Assembly (NCBI GenBank): GCA_040403555.1
Contig: JBBAKN010000004.1
Span: 124,001-188,000 of the forward strand
DNA: 64,000 bases
DNA from: JAIPAN01 sp040403555
Lineage (GTDB): Bacteria; Bacteroidota; Bacteroidia; Sphingobacteriales; Sphingobacteriaceae
Direction: 5' to 3'
Positions 8,676 to 18,400 of this stretch are shown here, piece by piece. The position numbers and the translations under genes were made by a program. The stretch's first letter is position 1; each line of letters starts with the position of its first letter. A model generated the notes under the pieces. It was given only the letters and a program-made list of their open reading frames with translations. It was not told the DNA's origin and did no database searches.

Positions 8676-9712
8676 TGGATATTGCATTTGTACTAGAGAA
8701 ATTTGTATTTATCACGGTAATTTTTACTTTGAGTTTGGTGGTAGCCATGTATTCTACCCTAGCCGAGCGTAAAATTGCAGCCTTCCTACAAGATAGAGTA
8801 GGCCCCAACCGTGCTGGTCCAGGTGGTATGTTTCAGCCTTTAGCCGATGGGGTAAAAATGTTTTTGAAAGAAGAAATTATACCTACACAGTCGAACAAAT
8901 TCTTATTTATTGCAGGCCCTTCTTTGGCAATTTTAACGGCCTGTATTGGTTCTGCTGTAATTCCTTGGGGGCAAGATATTTTGCTTTTTGGCCGAACCAT
9001 TGCCCTACAAGCTGCCGATATTAATGTGGGTATTCTCTATATTTTTGGTGTGGTGTCTTTAGGTGTTTATGGCGTAATGATTGGGGGATGGGCTTCTAAC
9101 AATAAGTTCTCTTTAATGGGAGCCATTCGTGCCGCTTCACAAAACATCAGCTACGAAATCCCGATGGGTTTATCCATCATCGCCTTATTATTGCTTACCA
9201 ATTCCTTGAGTTTAAAAGATATTGCCGAGCAGCAACACGGCTTTAATTGGAATGTATTTTATCAGCCTGTAGGCTTCTTAATATTCTTGATATGTTCTTT
9301 TGCCGAAACTAATCGTACGCCTTTCGATTTACCAGAATGTGAAACCGAGTTAGTGGGCGGTTACCATACCGAATATTCATCTATGAAATTGGGTTTTTAC
9401 TTATTTGCCGAATACATTAACATGTTTGTGTCTTCGGCGGTAATGGCTACCCTGTATTTTGGTGGCTATAACTACCCCGGTATGGATTTTGTAAACAACC
9501 TTCTAGGCCCAACTTGGGGGCCTTTAATGGGTATGGGCGTGTTAATCTTAAAAATATTTGCCTTTATCTTCCTGTTTATGTGGGTACGTTGGACTATTCC
9601 ACGTTTCCGCTATGACCAGTTGATGAACCTAGGCTGGAAAATATTAATTCCTTTAGCTATTGCCAATATTGTACTTACCGGCGTGGTAATTGCATTAGTG
9701 AACAAATTTTAA
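8675..9712 (+). CDS. nuoH: NADH-quinone oxidoreductase subunit H
   Basis: A 345-residue polytopic subunit that joins the membrane arm to the quinone site. Signature motifs: AERKIAAFLQDRVGPNRAGP near residue 30 and FAETNRTPFDLPECETELV near residue 210, then GYHTEYSSMKLG. About eight transmembrane helices. Overlaps the nuoG stop by one base. Confidence 0.97.
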   Translation: MDIAFVLEKFVFITVIFTLSLVVAMYSTLAERKIAAFLQDRVGPNRAGPGGMFQPLADGVKMFLKEEIIPTQSNKFLFIAGPSLAILTACIGSAVIPWGQDILLFGRTIALQAADINVGILYIFGVVSLGVYGVMIGGWASNNKFSLMGAIRAASQNISYEIPMGLSIIALLLLTNSLSLKDIAEQQHGFNWNVFYQPVGFLIFLICSFAETNRTPFDLPECETELVGGYHTEYSSMKLGFYLFAEYINMFVSSAVMATLYFGGYNYPGMDFVNNLLGPTWGPLMGMGVLILKIFAFIFLFMWVRWTIPRFRYDQLMNLGWKILIPLAIANIVLTGVVIALVNKF

Positions 9713-9714
9713 TC

Positions 9715-10218
9715 ATGGAAGCATTAAGTAATAGAAAGAAAGTATTAGAACAGAAACCGATGAATTTCTGGGAACGCATCTATCTCCCGGCAATTTTTCA
9801 GGGTATGGCCATTACTTTCCGTCATATGTTCAAGAAAAAAGAAACCATTTTTTATCCAGAAGTTCAGCGTGAGTTTTCGGAAAATTGGCGTGGTATGCAC
9901 TCGTTAAAAAGAGATGAAGATGGACGGGAACGTTGCACGGCTTGCGGTTTGTGTGCCCTATCGTGCCCGGCCGAAGCCATTACCATGGTAGCTGCCGAGC
10001 GCAAAAAAGGTGAAGAAGCGCTATATCGCGAAGAAAAATATGCTGCCGTATATGAAATTAACATGCTGCGTTGCATTTTTTGCGGTTTGTGCGAAGAAGC
10101 TTGCCCAAAAGAAGCCATTTATTTAGATGGTCCCATTGTACCATCTGATTATTTGCGCAAAGATTTTATTTACGGGAAAGACAAATTGGTAGAACAACCT
10201 TTTAATTCAAAAGCCTGA
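9715..10218 (+). CDS. nuoI: NADH-quinone oxidoreductase subunit I
   Basis: A 167-residue ferredoxin-like subunit with two [4Fe-4S] motifs: Cys74, 77, 80, 84 (CTACGLCALSCP) and Cys120, 123, 126, 130 (CIFCGLCEEACP). These are clusters N6a and N6b in the electron path to N2. Its stop overlaps the nuoJ start by one base. Confidence 0.97.
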   Translation: MEALSNRKKVLEQKPMNFWERIYLPAIFQGMAITFRHMFKKKETIFYPEVQREFSENWRGMHSLKRDEDGRERCTACGLCALSCPAEAITMVAAERKKGEEALYREEKYAAVYEINMLRCIFCGLCEEACPKEAIYLDGPIVPSDYLRKDFIYGKDKLVEQPFNSKA

Positions 10219-10706
10219 TGAATCTATTTTATATAGTCGCCTTTTTATCGATTTTTTTCTCCTTGCTGGTAATTTTTTCAAAAAATCCGGTATATAGTGT
10301 ATTGTACCTCATTGTTACCTTTTTCACCTTTACCATCCACTACATTCTATTAAATGCCCAATTTTTGGCTATTGTAAACTTTATTGTATACATGGGGGCC
10401 ATTATGGTATTATTCTTATTTGTGCTCATGTTGCTCAATTTGAATGAAGAAACAGAACCGCTTAAACCTACTTTATTAAAAGTTATGGGTGTAGTGGCTG
10501 GCATGTGTTTGTTGGTTACCCTAGCGGGGTCGCTAAAAGCTTTATCTGTTTCAGAGCCGCTTGTACTACAAAACACCAATTTAGGTTTGGTAAAAAATCT
10601 AGGTAAAGTATTATTCAACCAATTTTTATTGCCGTTCGAAATTTCTTCCTTACTGTTATTATCAGCTATGGTAGGAGCGGTATTATTAGCTAAAAAAGAA
10701 GCCTAA
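10218..10706 (+). CDS. nuoJ: NADH-quinone oxidoreductase subunit J
   Basis: A 162-residue membrane subunit with five predicted helices. The segment SVLYLIVTFFTFTIHYILLNAQ followed by VNFIVYMGAIMVLFLFV, with its conserved tyrosine and glycine break, is typical of NuoJ. Coupled to nuoI, and 5 bases before nuoK. Confidence 0.95.
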   Translation: MNLFYIVAFLSIFFSLLVIFSKNPVYSVLYLIVTFFTFTIHYILLNAQFLAIVNFIVYMGAIMVLFLFVLMLLNLNEETEPLKPTLLKVMGVVAGMCLLVTLAGSLKALSVSEPLVLQNTNLGLVKNLGKVLFNQFLLPFEISSLLLLSAMVGAVLLAKKEA

Positions 10707-10711
10707 GTTCT

Positions 10712-11041
10712 ATGGAAAATATCACACAAGCTATACAGGGCGTTCCGCTTAACCATTACATATTATTAAGCAGTATTATTTTTGCCATTGGCGTAATGGG
10801 CGTACTAATTCGCCGCAATGCTATCGTTATTTTTATGTCGGTTGAGCTGATGTTAAATGCGGTAAACTTATTACTTACTGCTTTTTCGGCTTACCGTGGC
10901 GATGCTGCCGGACAGGTATTTGTATTTTTTATTATGGCCTTGGCTGCGGCCGAGGTAGCCGTTGGATTGGCTATTATTGTGATGGTTTATCGCAATACCA
11001 ACTCTGCGGATATTAATGTATTGAATAAATTAAAGTGGTAA
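10712..11041 (+). CDS. nuoK: NADH-quinone oxidoreductase subunit K
   Basis: A 109-residue, three-helix subunit. It has the conserved membrane glutamates in MSVELMLNAVNL and AAAEVAVGLAI, both needed for proton pumping in the family. Length is standard. Confidence 0.96.
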   Translation: MENITQAIQGVPLNHYILLSSIIFAIGVMGVLIRRNAIVIFMSVELMLNAVNLLLTAFSAYRGDAAGQVFVFFIMALAAAEVAVGLAIIVMVYRNTNSADINVLNKLKW

Positions 11042-11052
11042 ACACAGCGTAC

Positions 11053-12966
11053 ATGATAAATTTAGTTTGGTTAGTTCCTGTTTTTCCCTTAATAGGTTTT
11101 CTTATTAATGGCTTGGGCCGAAATTTTTGGTCGAAAACACTCGTATCCTGGATAGGTAGTGTAGCCATCTTGGCCTCTTTTGCGCTAAGCCTTGGCATCT
11201 TTTTAGAACTGAATGCATCGGATGTAAAATCTTTTATAGTTCCAATATTCGATTGGATTCAAGTAGGCGCTTTGCGCATTCCACTCTCATTCTTGATTGA
11301 TCCTTTAAGTAGCATCATGTTGCTTATTGTAACTGGAATAGGCTTTTTAATCCATGTATATTCTGCCGGCTACATGCACAGTGATGGCGGTTTTGCCAAA
11401 TTCTTTGCCTACCTAAACCTCTTCATCTTTTTCATGCTCTTGCTTGTTTTGGGCAGTAATTATGTGGTCTTATTTATTGGTTGGGAAGGTGTGGGCTTGT
11501 GTTCTTACCTATTAATTGGTTTCTGGTTTACCAATGTAAACTATGCCAGTGCCGCCAAGAAAGCATTTATTATGAATCGCATTGGCGATTTAGGCTTTTT
11601 ACTAGCTATTTTCTTAATCTATAGCACTTTTGGCAGTGTAGAGTTTGCAAGTATTTTTCCGAATGCGGCTTTATTGCCTGCCGGAAGTCCAATATTAATC
11701 TCAATTACCCTCCTATTGTTTGTGGGTGCTATCGGTAAATCGGCGCAACTGCCTTTGTTTACTTGGCTACCCGATGCCATGGCTGGTCCAACGCCAGTTT
11801 CTGCTTTAATACACGCTGCTACCATGGTTACGGCCGGTATCTACATGATAGCCCGTTCTAATATCCTATTTACTTTGGCACCACTCACTATGAATATTGT
11901 GGCCATTGTGGGTTTAAGTACAGCCATTTTAGCTGCTTTAATTGCCATCACTCAAAACGATATTAAAAAGGTATTAGCTTATTCTACCGTTTCGCAATTG
12001 GGCTATATGTTTTTAGGTTTAGGCGTAGGTGCCTATACCGGAGCTTTTTTCCATGTAATTACCCACGCCTTTTTTAAAGCCTTGTTATTCTTGGGAGCAG
12101 GTTCGGTAATTCATGCCATGCACCACGAGCAAGATATGCGCAACATGGGTGGACTAAAAGCGAAACTGCCTATTACCTTTTTCACCATGTTGATGGGAAC
12201 CATTGCCATTTCGGGCTTGCCTCCATTTTCGGGTTTCTTTTCAAAAGATGAAATTTTAGCTCATGTATACGAGCACAATCCAACCCTATGGGTAATTGGA
12301 GTATTGGGTGCTATGCTTACCGCTTTTTACATGTTCCGCATGTTGTTCTTAACCTTTTGGGGTTCGTTCCGTGGTACTAAAAAACAAGAAAATCACCTGC
12401 ACGAATCACCAAAATCAATGACTATCCCTTTGGTGGTATTGGCTATACTTTCGGTGTTTGGCGGATTAATTGGAGTACCCGAAGTATTGGGAGGTCACCA
12501 CTGGTTAGCTCAATTCTTAAGTCCGGTGTTGGTGTATACCAAAGCCGTATCTGGAGAAGCAGTACCTTTAGATCATGCTACCGAATACCTGTTAATGGGC
12601 ATTTCGGTGGGTGCAGCTTTATTGGCAATCAGTATTGCTTATGTAACCTATGTAAGCCGCAAGGTACTGCCTATTAGCGATGCAGAAAATCGTTCGTTTT
12701 TATCCAAGCTTTCGTATCATAAATTTTATATCGATGAAGTGTACGAAGCGCTCATTATCCGCCTACTAGATGCTATTTCTACCTTCTTTTACAAAGTGGT
12801 CGATAAGTTGGGTATAGATGGGTTGGTAAATGGAGCCGGTACTACCACTAAGGAGGCTAGCAAAACCTTACGCCTTATCCAAAGTGGAAACGTAGGCTTT
12901 TATATTTTTATGATGGTGGCCGGCATTGTGGCCCTATTGATTTACGGATTTTACTATTTAGCATAA
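11053..12966 (+). CDS. nuoL: NADH-quinone oxidoreductase subunit L
   Basis: The largest antiporter-like proton-pumping subunit, 637 residues from the ATG at 11053; an in-frame GTG at 11035 would overlap nuoK by seven bases. Motifs: VVLFIGWEGVGLCSYLLIGFW (with the key glutamate), SAQLPLFTWLPDAMAGPTPV, LIHAATMVTAGIYM, and QNDIKKVLAYSTVSQLGYM. The C-terminal lateral helix region is present (about residues 560-637). Followed 3 bases later by nuoM. Confidence 0.96.
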   Translation: MINLVWLVPVFPLIGFLINGLGRNFWSKTLVSWIGSVAILASFALSLGIFLELNASDVKSFIVPIFDWIQVGALRIPLSFLIDPLSSIMLLIVTGIGFLIHVYSAGYMHSDGGFAKFFAYLNLFIFFMLLLVLGSNYVVLFIGWEGVGLCSYLLIGFWFTNVNYASAAKKAFIMNRIGDLGFLLAIFLIYSTFGSVEFASIFPNAALLPAGSPILISITLLLFVGAIGKSAQLPLFTWLPDAMAGPTPVSALIHAATMVTAGIYMIARSNILFTLAPLTMNIVAIVGLSTAILAALIAITQNDIKKVLAYSTVSQLGYMFLGLGVGAYTGAFFHVITHAFFKALLFLGAGSVIHAMHHEQDMRNMGGLKAKLPITFFTMLMGTIAISGLPPFSGFFSKDEILAHVYEHNPTLWVIGVLGAMLTAFYMFRMLFLTFWGSFRGTKKQENHLHESPKSMTIPLVVLAILSVFGGLIGVPEVLGGHHWLAQFLSPVLVYTKAVSGEAVPLDHATEYLLMGISVGAALLAISIAYVTYVSRKVLPISDAENRSFLSKLSYHKFYIDEVYEALIIRLLDAISTFFYKVVDKLGIDGLVNGAGTTTKEASKTLRLIQSGNVGFYIFMMVAGIVALLIYGFYYLA

Positions 12967-12969
12967 GCG

Positions 12970-14433
12970 ATGAACCACTTATTACTTATTTTACTTTTTC
13001 CGGTAGCACTTAGTTTAGTCGCCTTAATAAAAGGTAATGTCGTGAAAAAATGGGCATTTGGTGCATCTTTATTACCATTGTTATTCACTACGCTTGCATT
13101 AAGTGTATTTAACCCGAATGGGGGTACCCAATTCTTGGTAGATTTTTCTTGGATAGCCACTCAAGGCATTCGCTTTAGACTAGGCCTAGATGGTATCAGT
13201 ATGTTAATGGTTTTATTAACCAACATTTTGGTTCCGCTTATTGTATTAGCCAGTACCAAACACGACTATGATAACCCCAATTCTTTTTATGCCTTGTTGT
13301 TTTTTATGCAAGCGGGTTTATTGGTAGTGTTTACCGCTTTAGATGCCTTTTTATTTTATGTAGGTTGGGAAGCAGCCCTTATTCCTATTTATTTTATTTG
13401 TGCGCTTTGGGGTGGCGAAAATCGTATACAAGTAAACCTGAAATTTTTCGTGTACACTATTTTTGGTAGTTTATTGATGCTCATAGCTATCATCTTTTTA
13501 CACCTACAAACTCCTGGTAAAACCTTTGCTATTCAAGATTTTTATGCCTTAAACCTCGATACGCAAACGCAGGGCTGGGTATTTTTAGCCTTCTTTATAG
13601 CCTTTGCCATTAAGATGCCTATTTTCCCCTTTCATACCTGGCAACCCGATACCTATACCGAGGCGCCTACAGCAGGAACCATGTTGCTTTCGGGTATCAT
13701 GTTAAAAATGGGTATTTACGGCGTTATTCGTTGGTTAATTCCCATCGCTCCGCTTGGCTTTAATCAGTGGGGCCCTATTGCTTTAGCCTTATCTATTATC
13801 GGTGTGGTGTATGCGGCTATTATTGCCTTTACACAAACAGATGTAAAACGCTTGGTGGCCTATTCGTCTATTAGCCACGTGGGTTTAATTGCGGCTGGTA
13901 TTTTTGTATGGAATGTACAGGGTTTGCAAGGCGCCATGATTCAGATGTTGAACCACGGTATTAATGTGGTGGGTATGTTCTTTGTGTTAGACATCATTAT
14001 TCGCCGCTTAGGAACCCGTGAAATGAATGCTATGGGTGGTATTGCAAAATCGGCACCACAATTAGCAATTACTTTTTTAATTGTGTTATTGGGTTCGGTG
14101 GCTTTGCCATTAACCAATGGCTTTATTGGCGAATTTTTATTGTTGATGGGCTTATATCAATACAACCTTTGGGCGGCAGTTATTGCCGGCCTAACCATTA
14201 TTTTTGGTGCGGTATATATGTTGCGTGCTTACCAACATATCATGTTGGGCGAAAGTAATAAAGCTACCGCTACGTTTACCGATTTAGATTTTACCGAAAA
14301 AATGGTACTCTATACCATTTGCGGCTTAATTATTTTAATTGGGGTGTTTCCACAACCTATTCTAAACCTTACCGAACCGGCCGTTAACTCTTTATTGCAG
14401 GTAGTTAACGCAAAAATTTTAGCCATACACTAA
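12970..14433 (+). CDS. nuoM: NADH-quinone oxidoreductase subunit M
   Basis: A 487-residue antiporter-like subunit. Motifs: FYVGWEAALIPIYF with the conserved glutamate, KMPIFPFHTWQPDTYTEAPT, LLSGIMLKMGIYG and QTDVKRLVAYSSISHVG. Around fourteen transmembrane helices. One base separates its stop from nuoN. Confidence 0.97.
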   Translation: MNHLLLILLFPVALSLVALIKGNVVKKWAFGASLLPLLFTTLALSVFNPNGGTQFLVDFSWIATQGIRFRLGLDGISMLMVLLTNILVPLIVLASTKHDYDNPNSFYALLFFMQAGLLVVFTALDAFLFYVGWEAALIPIYFICALWGGENRIQVNLKFFVYTIFGSLLMLIAIIFLHLQTPGKTFAIQDFYALNLDTQTQGWVFLAFFIAFAIKMPIFPFHTWQPDTYTEAPTAGTMLLSGIMLKMGIYGVIRWLIPIAPLGFNQWGPIALALSIIGVVYAAIIAFTQTDVKRLVAYSSISHVGLIAAGIFVWNVQGLQGAMIQMLNHGINVVGMFFVLDIIIRRLGTREMNAMGGIAKSAPQLAITFLIVLLGSVALPLTNGFIGEFLLLMGLYQYNLWAAVIAGLTIIFGAVYMLRAYQHIMLGESNKATATFTDLDFTEKMVLYTICGLIILIGVFPQPILNLTEPAVNSLLQVVNAKILAIH

Positions 14434-14434
14434 T

Positions 14435-15817
14435 ATGAACGCCATTATCACCCTATCCATTTTAGCTCTTTTGGTATTATACCTTGGGGTATTTAACGCA
14501 AAAAAAGCGGTACTTCCGGTTACACTTTTAGGGCTAGTTGCTACTTTGGGTCTTACTTTGGCCGAATGGAATACAAACGCACAGCCAATTTTTAGCGGCA
14601 TGATGTTGTTCGATAATTTCGCAGTGGCTTTTTCGGCCATTTGTATTACAGCTACTGGTTTAATTCTGCTTATTTCAAAAGCCTATTTTGAACGCATTAG
14701 TGAACATTTATCAGAATACTACGCCATTATTTTATTTGCTTTAGCGGGCATGCTGGTTATGCTTTCTTACCACAATTTATCGATGTTGTTTATTGGTATC
14801 GAAATCATGTCGGTGAGTTTATACATTTTAGCAGGTATTAAAAAGAAAAGTGCAGCATCTAACGAAGCCTCCTTAAAATATTTTTTAATGGGGGCCTTTT
14901 CTACAGGCTTTTTACTGTTTGGTATTACTTTATTGTATGGCGCTACGGGTTCTTTCGATTTAGAAGTAATTAAAAACTACGTTTTAGCTGGCGCCCTTAC
15001 TGGTTTATCACCAATGTTTTATATTGGTTTATTATTGCTTTTAGTGGGCTTGAGCTTTAAAATTGGCGCTGCACCCTTTCATTTCTGGGCCCCAGATGTA
15101 TACGAAGGATCGCCAAGTTTAATTACCGCCTTTATGAGTACCGTGGTGAAAACTGCTGGTTTTGCGGCCTTTTTGCGCATTTTTCAAATTTGTTTTGCCC
15201 CACTCCACGATTTTTGGTTGCCAGTTATTTTAGTTATTACCGTGGCTACGCTTGCTGTGGGAAACATTACGGCCATTTATCAGCATAGCTTTAAACGCAT
15301 GTTGGCTTACTCAGGCATTTCGCATGTTGGCTATTTATTATTTGCGGTGGTAGCCCTTGGCGCAAGTTCATCAAATACCGTTTTTGTATATGCTACGGCT
15401 TACACGGTTTCTACCATTGCTGCTTTTGCTGTGTTTATTTTAGTGAAAGAACAAACCGGTTCCGACCAGTTTGAGGCCTTTAAAGGTTTGGGGAAAAGCA
15501 ATCCATTTTTAGCTTTTTGTTTAACCATTTCTATGTTATCATTGGCGGGTATTCCGCTTACAGCTGGGTTTATTGGTAAGTTTATGGCTTTTTCTCAGGT
15601 ATTAGCTGAGTACCATATTGGCTTGAGTATAGCTGCCGCAGTATTGGCCGTAATGGGGGTATTCTATTATTTAAAGGTGGTAGTAGAAATGTATTTTCAA
15701 CCTGCCGAGCGTAAAACCATTGCGGTACCAACCGTTTTTAAATGGGTATTGGCTTGTACCACAATCATTAGTGTTTTGATTGGAATTTATCCTAATTTTA
15801 TTTCTAATCTGTTTTAG
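14435..15817 (+). CDS. nuoN: NADH-quinone oxidoreductase subunit N
   Basis: Last gene of the operon, 460 residues, the third antiporter-like pump. Motifs: LFIGIEIMSVSLYILAG, KIGAAPFHFWAPDVYEGSP and SFKRMLAYSGISHVGYLL. All 14 subunits A-N are present in the usual order with no inserted gene, so the complex is probably functional. Confidence 0.96.
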   Translation: MNAIITLSILALLVLYLGVFNAKKAVLPVTLLGLVATLGLTLAEWNTNAQPIFSGMMLFDNFAVAFSAICITATGLILLISKAYFERISEHLSEYYAIILFALAGMLVMLSYHNLSMLFIGIEIMSVSLYILAGIKKKSAASNEASLKYFLMGAFSTGFLLFGITLLYGATGSFDLEVIKNYVLAGALTGLSPMFYIGLLLLLVGLSFKIGAAPFHFWAPDVYEGSPSLITAFMSTVVKTAGFAAFLRIFQICFAPLHDFWLPVILVITVATLAVGNITAIYQHSFKRMLAYSGISHVGYLLFAVVALGASSSNTVFVYATAYTVSTIAAFAVFILVKEQTGSDQFEAFKGLGKSNPFLAFCLTISMLSLAGIPLTAGFIGKFMAFSQVLAEYHIGLSIAAAVLAVMGVFYYLKVVVEMYFQPAERKTIAVPTVFKWVLACTTIISVLIGIYPNFISNLF

Positions 15818-15836
15818 TCTACAATTTTAATGTAGA
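15818..15836 (+). terminator. Weak hairpin after nuoN
   Basis: A 6-base-pair stem (15818-15823 with 15831-15836) and a 7-base loop follow the nuoN stop directly. There is no proper T-run, so it may be an attenuating or processing structure, or chance. The next gene could still be read from the nuo promoter. Confidence 0.25.
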
Positions 15837-15854
15837 TTTACAGATAGAGAAGTT

Positions 15855-16517
15855 ATGCACCAATTTTGGGAGTTTATTCAGCAGCTAATTAATCCCGTAG
15901 AATTACTCCGAGAAGGAGGATTTTATGTATTGCTTTTTGTAATTTTTGCAGAAACCGGCCTATTTTTTGGTTTTTTCTTACCCGGTGATTATTTATTGTT
16001 TTTAGCCGGCATGTTTGTAGCCACCGATCGCTTAGATGTAAGCATTGTAACCCTCATTGTAGGTTTAATTGCTGCTGCTATTTTAGGAAATTTTGCGGGT
16101 TATTGGTTTGGACTAAAAACCGGTCCCTTACTTTATCAACGAAAAGATACTTTTTTCTTTAAACAACGTTATTTAAGAGCGGCCGAAGCCTATTATCAAA
16201 AGCAAGGAGCATTTGCGCTTATTATGGGCCGATTTATTCCCATTGTGCGCACCTTTGCGCCTATTTTTGCTGGCGTGGTAGGCTTAGATTCTAAGAAATT
16301 CGCATTTTATAATGTTTTGGGTGCAGTTCTATGGATTTCATCCTTAACTTTGTTAGGTTATTTCTTGGGTCGTAAATTTCAGCAACAAATTAATGACTAT
16401 TTATTCTACATTATAGTAGGATTTATAGTGGTTACAGCGCTTCCGCTAGTGTGGACCTTTTTAAAAAATACCTTTTCTAGTGATGCGGCCGGAAGCGATA
16501 CCAAGGGAACAAAATAA
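15855..16517 (+). CDS. DedA-family membrane protein
   Basis: A 220-residue integral membrane protein of the DedA/SNARE-associated family, now linked to recycling of undecaprenyl-phosphate or other lipid carriers across the membrane. Motifs: ETGLFFGFFLPGDYLLFLAG near residue 32, and GRFIPIVRTFAPIFAGV with the functional arginines near residue 120. Two bases before ppa. Which lipid it moves cannot be told from sequence. Confidence 0.9.
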   Translation: MHQFWEFIQQLINPVELLREGGFYVLLFVIFAETGLFFGFFLPGDYLLFLAGMFVATDRLDVSIVTLIVGLIAAAILGNFAGYWFGLKTGPLLYQRKDTFFFKQRYLRAAEAYYQKQGAFALIMGRFIPIVRTFAPIFAGVVGLDSKKFAFYNVLGAVLWISSLTLLGYFLGRKFQQQINDYLFYIIVGFIVVTALPLVWTFLKNTFSSDAAGSDTKGTK

Positions 16518-16519
16518 TT

Positions 16520-17065
16520 ATGAGTACAGACGACCATCCCTGGCACCAAGTATCCCCCGGCGATAATATCCCCGATTTGGTAAACGCCATCATTGAAATT
16601 CCTAAAGGATCTAAAGCCAAATACGAAATTGATAAAGCATCTGGTTTAATTAAACTAGACCGTGTTTTGTTTTCATCGGTTATGTACCCGGCCAATTACG
16701 GCTTCATTCCACAAACCTATTGCGACGATAAAGACCCACTAGATATTTTAGTGCTTTGTTCGGTAGACGTGTACCCCTTAACCATTATAGAAGCCAAGGT
16801 AATTGGTGTAATGCACATGGTTGATCAGGGTGAACAAGACGATAAAATTATTGCTGTAGCTAACCACGATATGTCTATCAATTATATCGATGATTTAAGC
16901 GAATTGCCACCCCATGCCATGACAGAAATCGTCCGTTTTTTTAAAGATTATAAGGCACTAGAAGATAAAAAAGTGAGTATTGAGCATTTATTAGGCAAAC
17001 GCTATGCACATAAAGTAATTGAAGAGAGTTTAGCGTTGTACCAAAAAACCTTTCTAACTAAGTAA
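16520..17065 (+). CDS. ppa: Inorganic pyrophosphatase, family I
   Basis: A 181-residue soluble enzyme that hydrolyses pyrophosphate and so pulls biosynthetic reactions forward. It has the metal-binding signature DDKDPLDILVL around residue 73, preceded by YPANYGFIPQTYCDD, and a further EVVRFF-type segment EIVRFFKDYKALEDKKV. Length fits family I. It sits between the dedA-like gene and a CNNM gene with gaps of 2 and 4 bases. Confidence 0.95.
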   Translation: MSTDDHPWHQVSPGDNIPDLVNAIIEIPKGSKAKYEIDKASGLIKLDRVLFSSVMYPANYGFIPQTYCDDKDPLDILVLCSVDVYPLTIIEAKVIGVMHMVDQGEQDDKIIAVANHDMSINYIDDLSELPPHAMTEIVRFFKDYKALEDKKVSIEHLLGKRYAHKVIEESLALYQKTFLTK

Positions 17066-17069
17066 TTAT

Positions 17070-18395
17070 ATGGGATTCCAGATTTTTTTAACCTTTTTCT
17101 TAGTCTTTTTAAACGGTTTTTTTGTGGCAGCAGAATTTGCCATTGTAAAAGTGCGGGCCTCTCAAATAGAAATTAAAGTAAAAACAGGCAACCGCATTGC
17201 CCGAATAGCAAAACACATTACCCAGCATTTAGATGGCTACTTAGCCGCTACACAATTGGGCATTACCCTAGCCTCTTTAGGTTTAGGTTGGGTTGGAGAA
17301 CGGGTAATGGAAGAAGTACTTCATAACCTGTTGCTCACTTTTGGCGCTAGTCCCGAAACCATTGTTTCTTTTTCGGGAACTGCTGCCCCAATTATTGCCT
17401 TTACGTTAATTACCATTATGCACATTGTATTTGGTGAGTTGGCTCCAAAATCTTTTGCCATACAACGCCCAGTGAATACCACACTTGGTATAGCCTTGCC
17501 TTTGCATGCATTTTATTTAGTTTTCAGACCATTTATTTGGTTGTTAAATGGCTTTGCTAACCTCATTCTAAAAATGTTTGGCATTCACACTAGCGCAGGC
17601 CACGAGGCGCACCACAGCTCCGAAGAGTTGCAATATCTTCTCGATCAGGGTAAGGAAAGTGGAGCCTTAGACACCAATGAGCACGAGCTGATTAAAAATG
17701 TATTCGATTTTAATGAACGTGTAGTTAAAAATATCATGGTACCTCGAACTAAAATCTCAGCCATTGAATTAGATACACCCACTGTCGAAGTTTTAGACTA
17801 TATCATAAAAGAGGGCTATTCCCGTATTCCGGTATTCGAAGATACTATAGATAAAGTTGTTGGTATTATTCATGCAAAAGATGTGTTACCTATTTTGGTG
17901 GAGCAGAAGGAAGTACTTATTGCCGATATTATTCGTAAACCCTACTTTATTCCGGAGACCAAAAAAATTAACGATTTAATGAGTGAGTTTCAGCAAAAAC
18001 GCATTCAAATTGCCATTGTATTGGACGAATTTGGCGGCACCGCCGGTATGGTTACGCTAGAAGATATTGTAGAAGAATTGGTAGGTGAAATTCAAGATGA
18101 GTACGATGAAGAAAAACCAATTGTAGAAAAGGTATCTGATGGCGAATTTATTGTGAATGCAGCTGCCAGTGTGTACGATGTAAACGAATACTTGCCTCAC
18201 GATTTGCCGGAAGATGGCGATTACGATACCATGGCAGGTTTAGTTGGCGATGTGTTTGGTAAAATACCGGAAGTGGGCGAACAAATGGAGTTTAATGGCT
18301 ATACGCTTACCGTATTAAAAAAGACGGAGCAAAACATTGAATCTATTCGTTTGCAATTGGTTATTAACCCCGATGATGTAGTGGATTTGCATTAA
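17070..18395 (+). CDS. CNNM/HlyC-CorC family transporter with CBS pair
   Basis: A 441-residue membrane protein. Residues 1-190 are a DUF21/CNNM transmembrane domain (FFVAAEFAIVKVRASQ, LGITLASLGLGWVGE), residues about 205-330 are two CBS domains (KNIMVPRTKISAIE, EGYSRIPVFED, KDVLPIL, LDEFGGTAGMVTLEDIVEELVGE in part), and residues about 345-430 are a CorC_HlyC domain. The family is involved in magnesium or other divalent-cation export; the old name hemolysin is misleading. CBS domains usually sense adenine nucleotides. Confidence 0.93.
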   Translation: MGFQIFLTFFLVFLNGFFVAAEFAIVKVRASQIEIKVKTGNRIARIAKHITQHLDGYLAATQLGITLASLGLGWVGERVMEEVLHNLLLTFGASPETIVSFSGTAAPIIAFTLITIMHIVFGELAPKSFAIQRPVNTTLGIALPLHAFYLVFRPFIWLLNGFANLILKMFGIHTSAGHEAHHSSEELQYLLDQGKESGALDTNEHELIKNVFDFNERVVKNIMVPRTKISAIELDTPTVEVLDYIIKEGYSRIPVFEDTIDKVVGIIHAKDVLPILVEQKEVLIADIIRKPYFIPETKKINDLMSEFQQKRIQIAIVLDEFGGTAGMVTLEDIVEELVGEIQDEYDEEKPIVEKVSDGEFIVNAAASVYDVNEYLPHDLPEDGDYDTMAGLVGDVFGKIPEVGEQMEFNGYTLTVLKKTEQNIESIRLQLVINPDDVVDLH

Positions 18396-18400
18396 ACCCT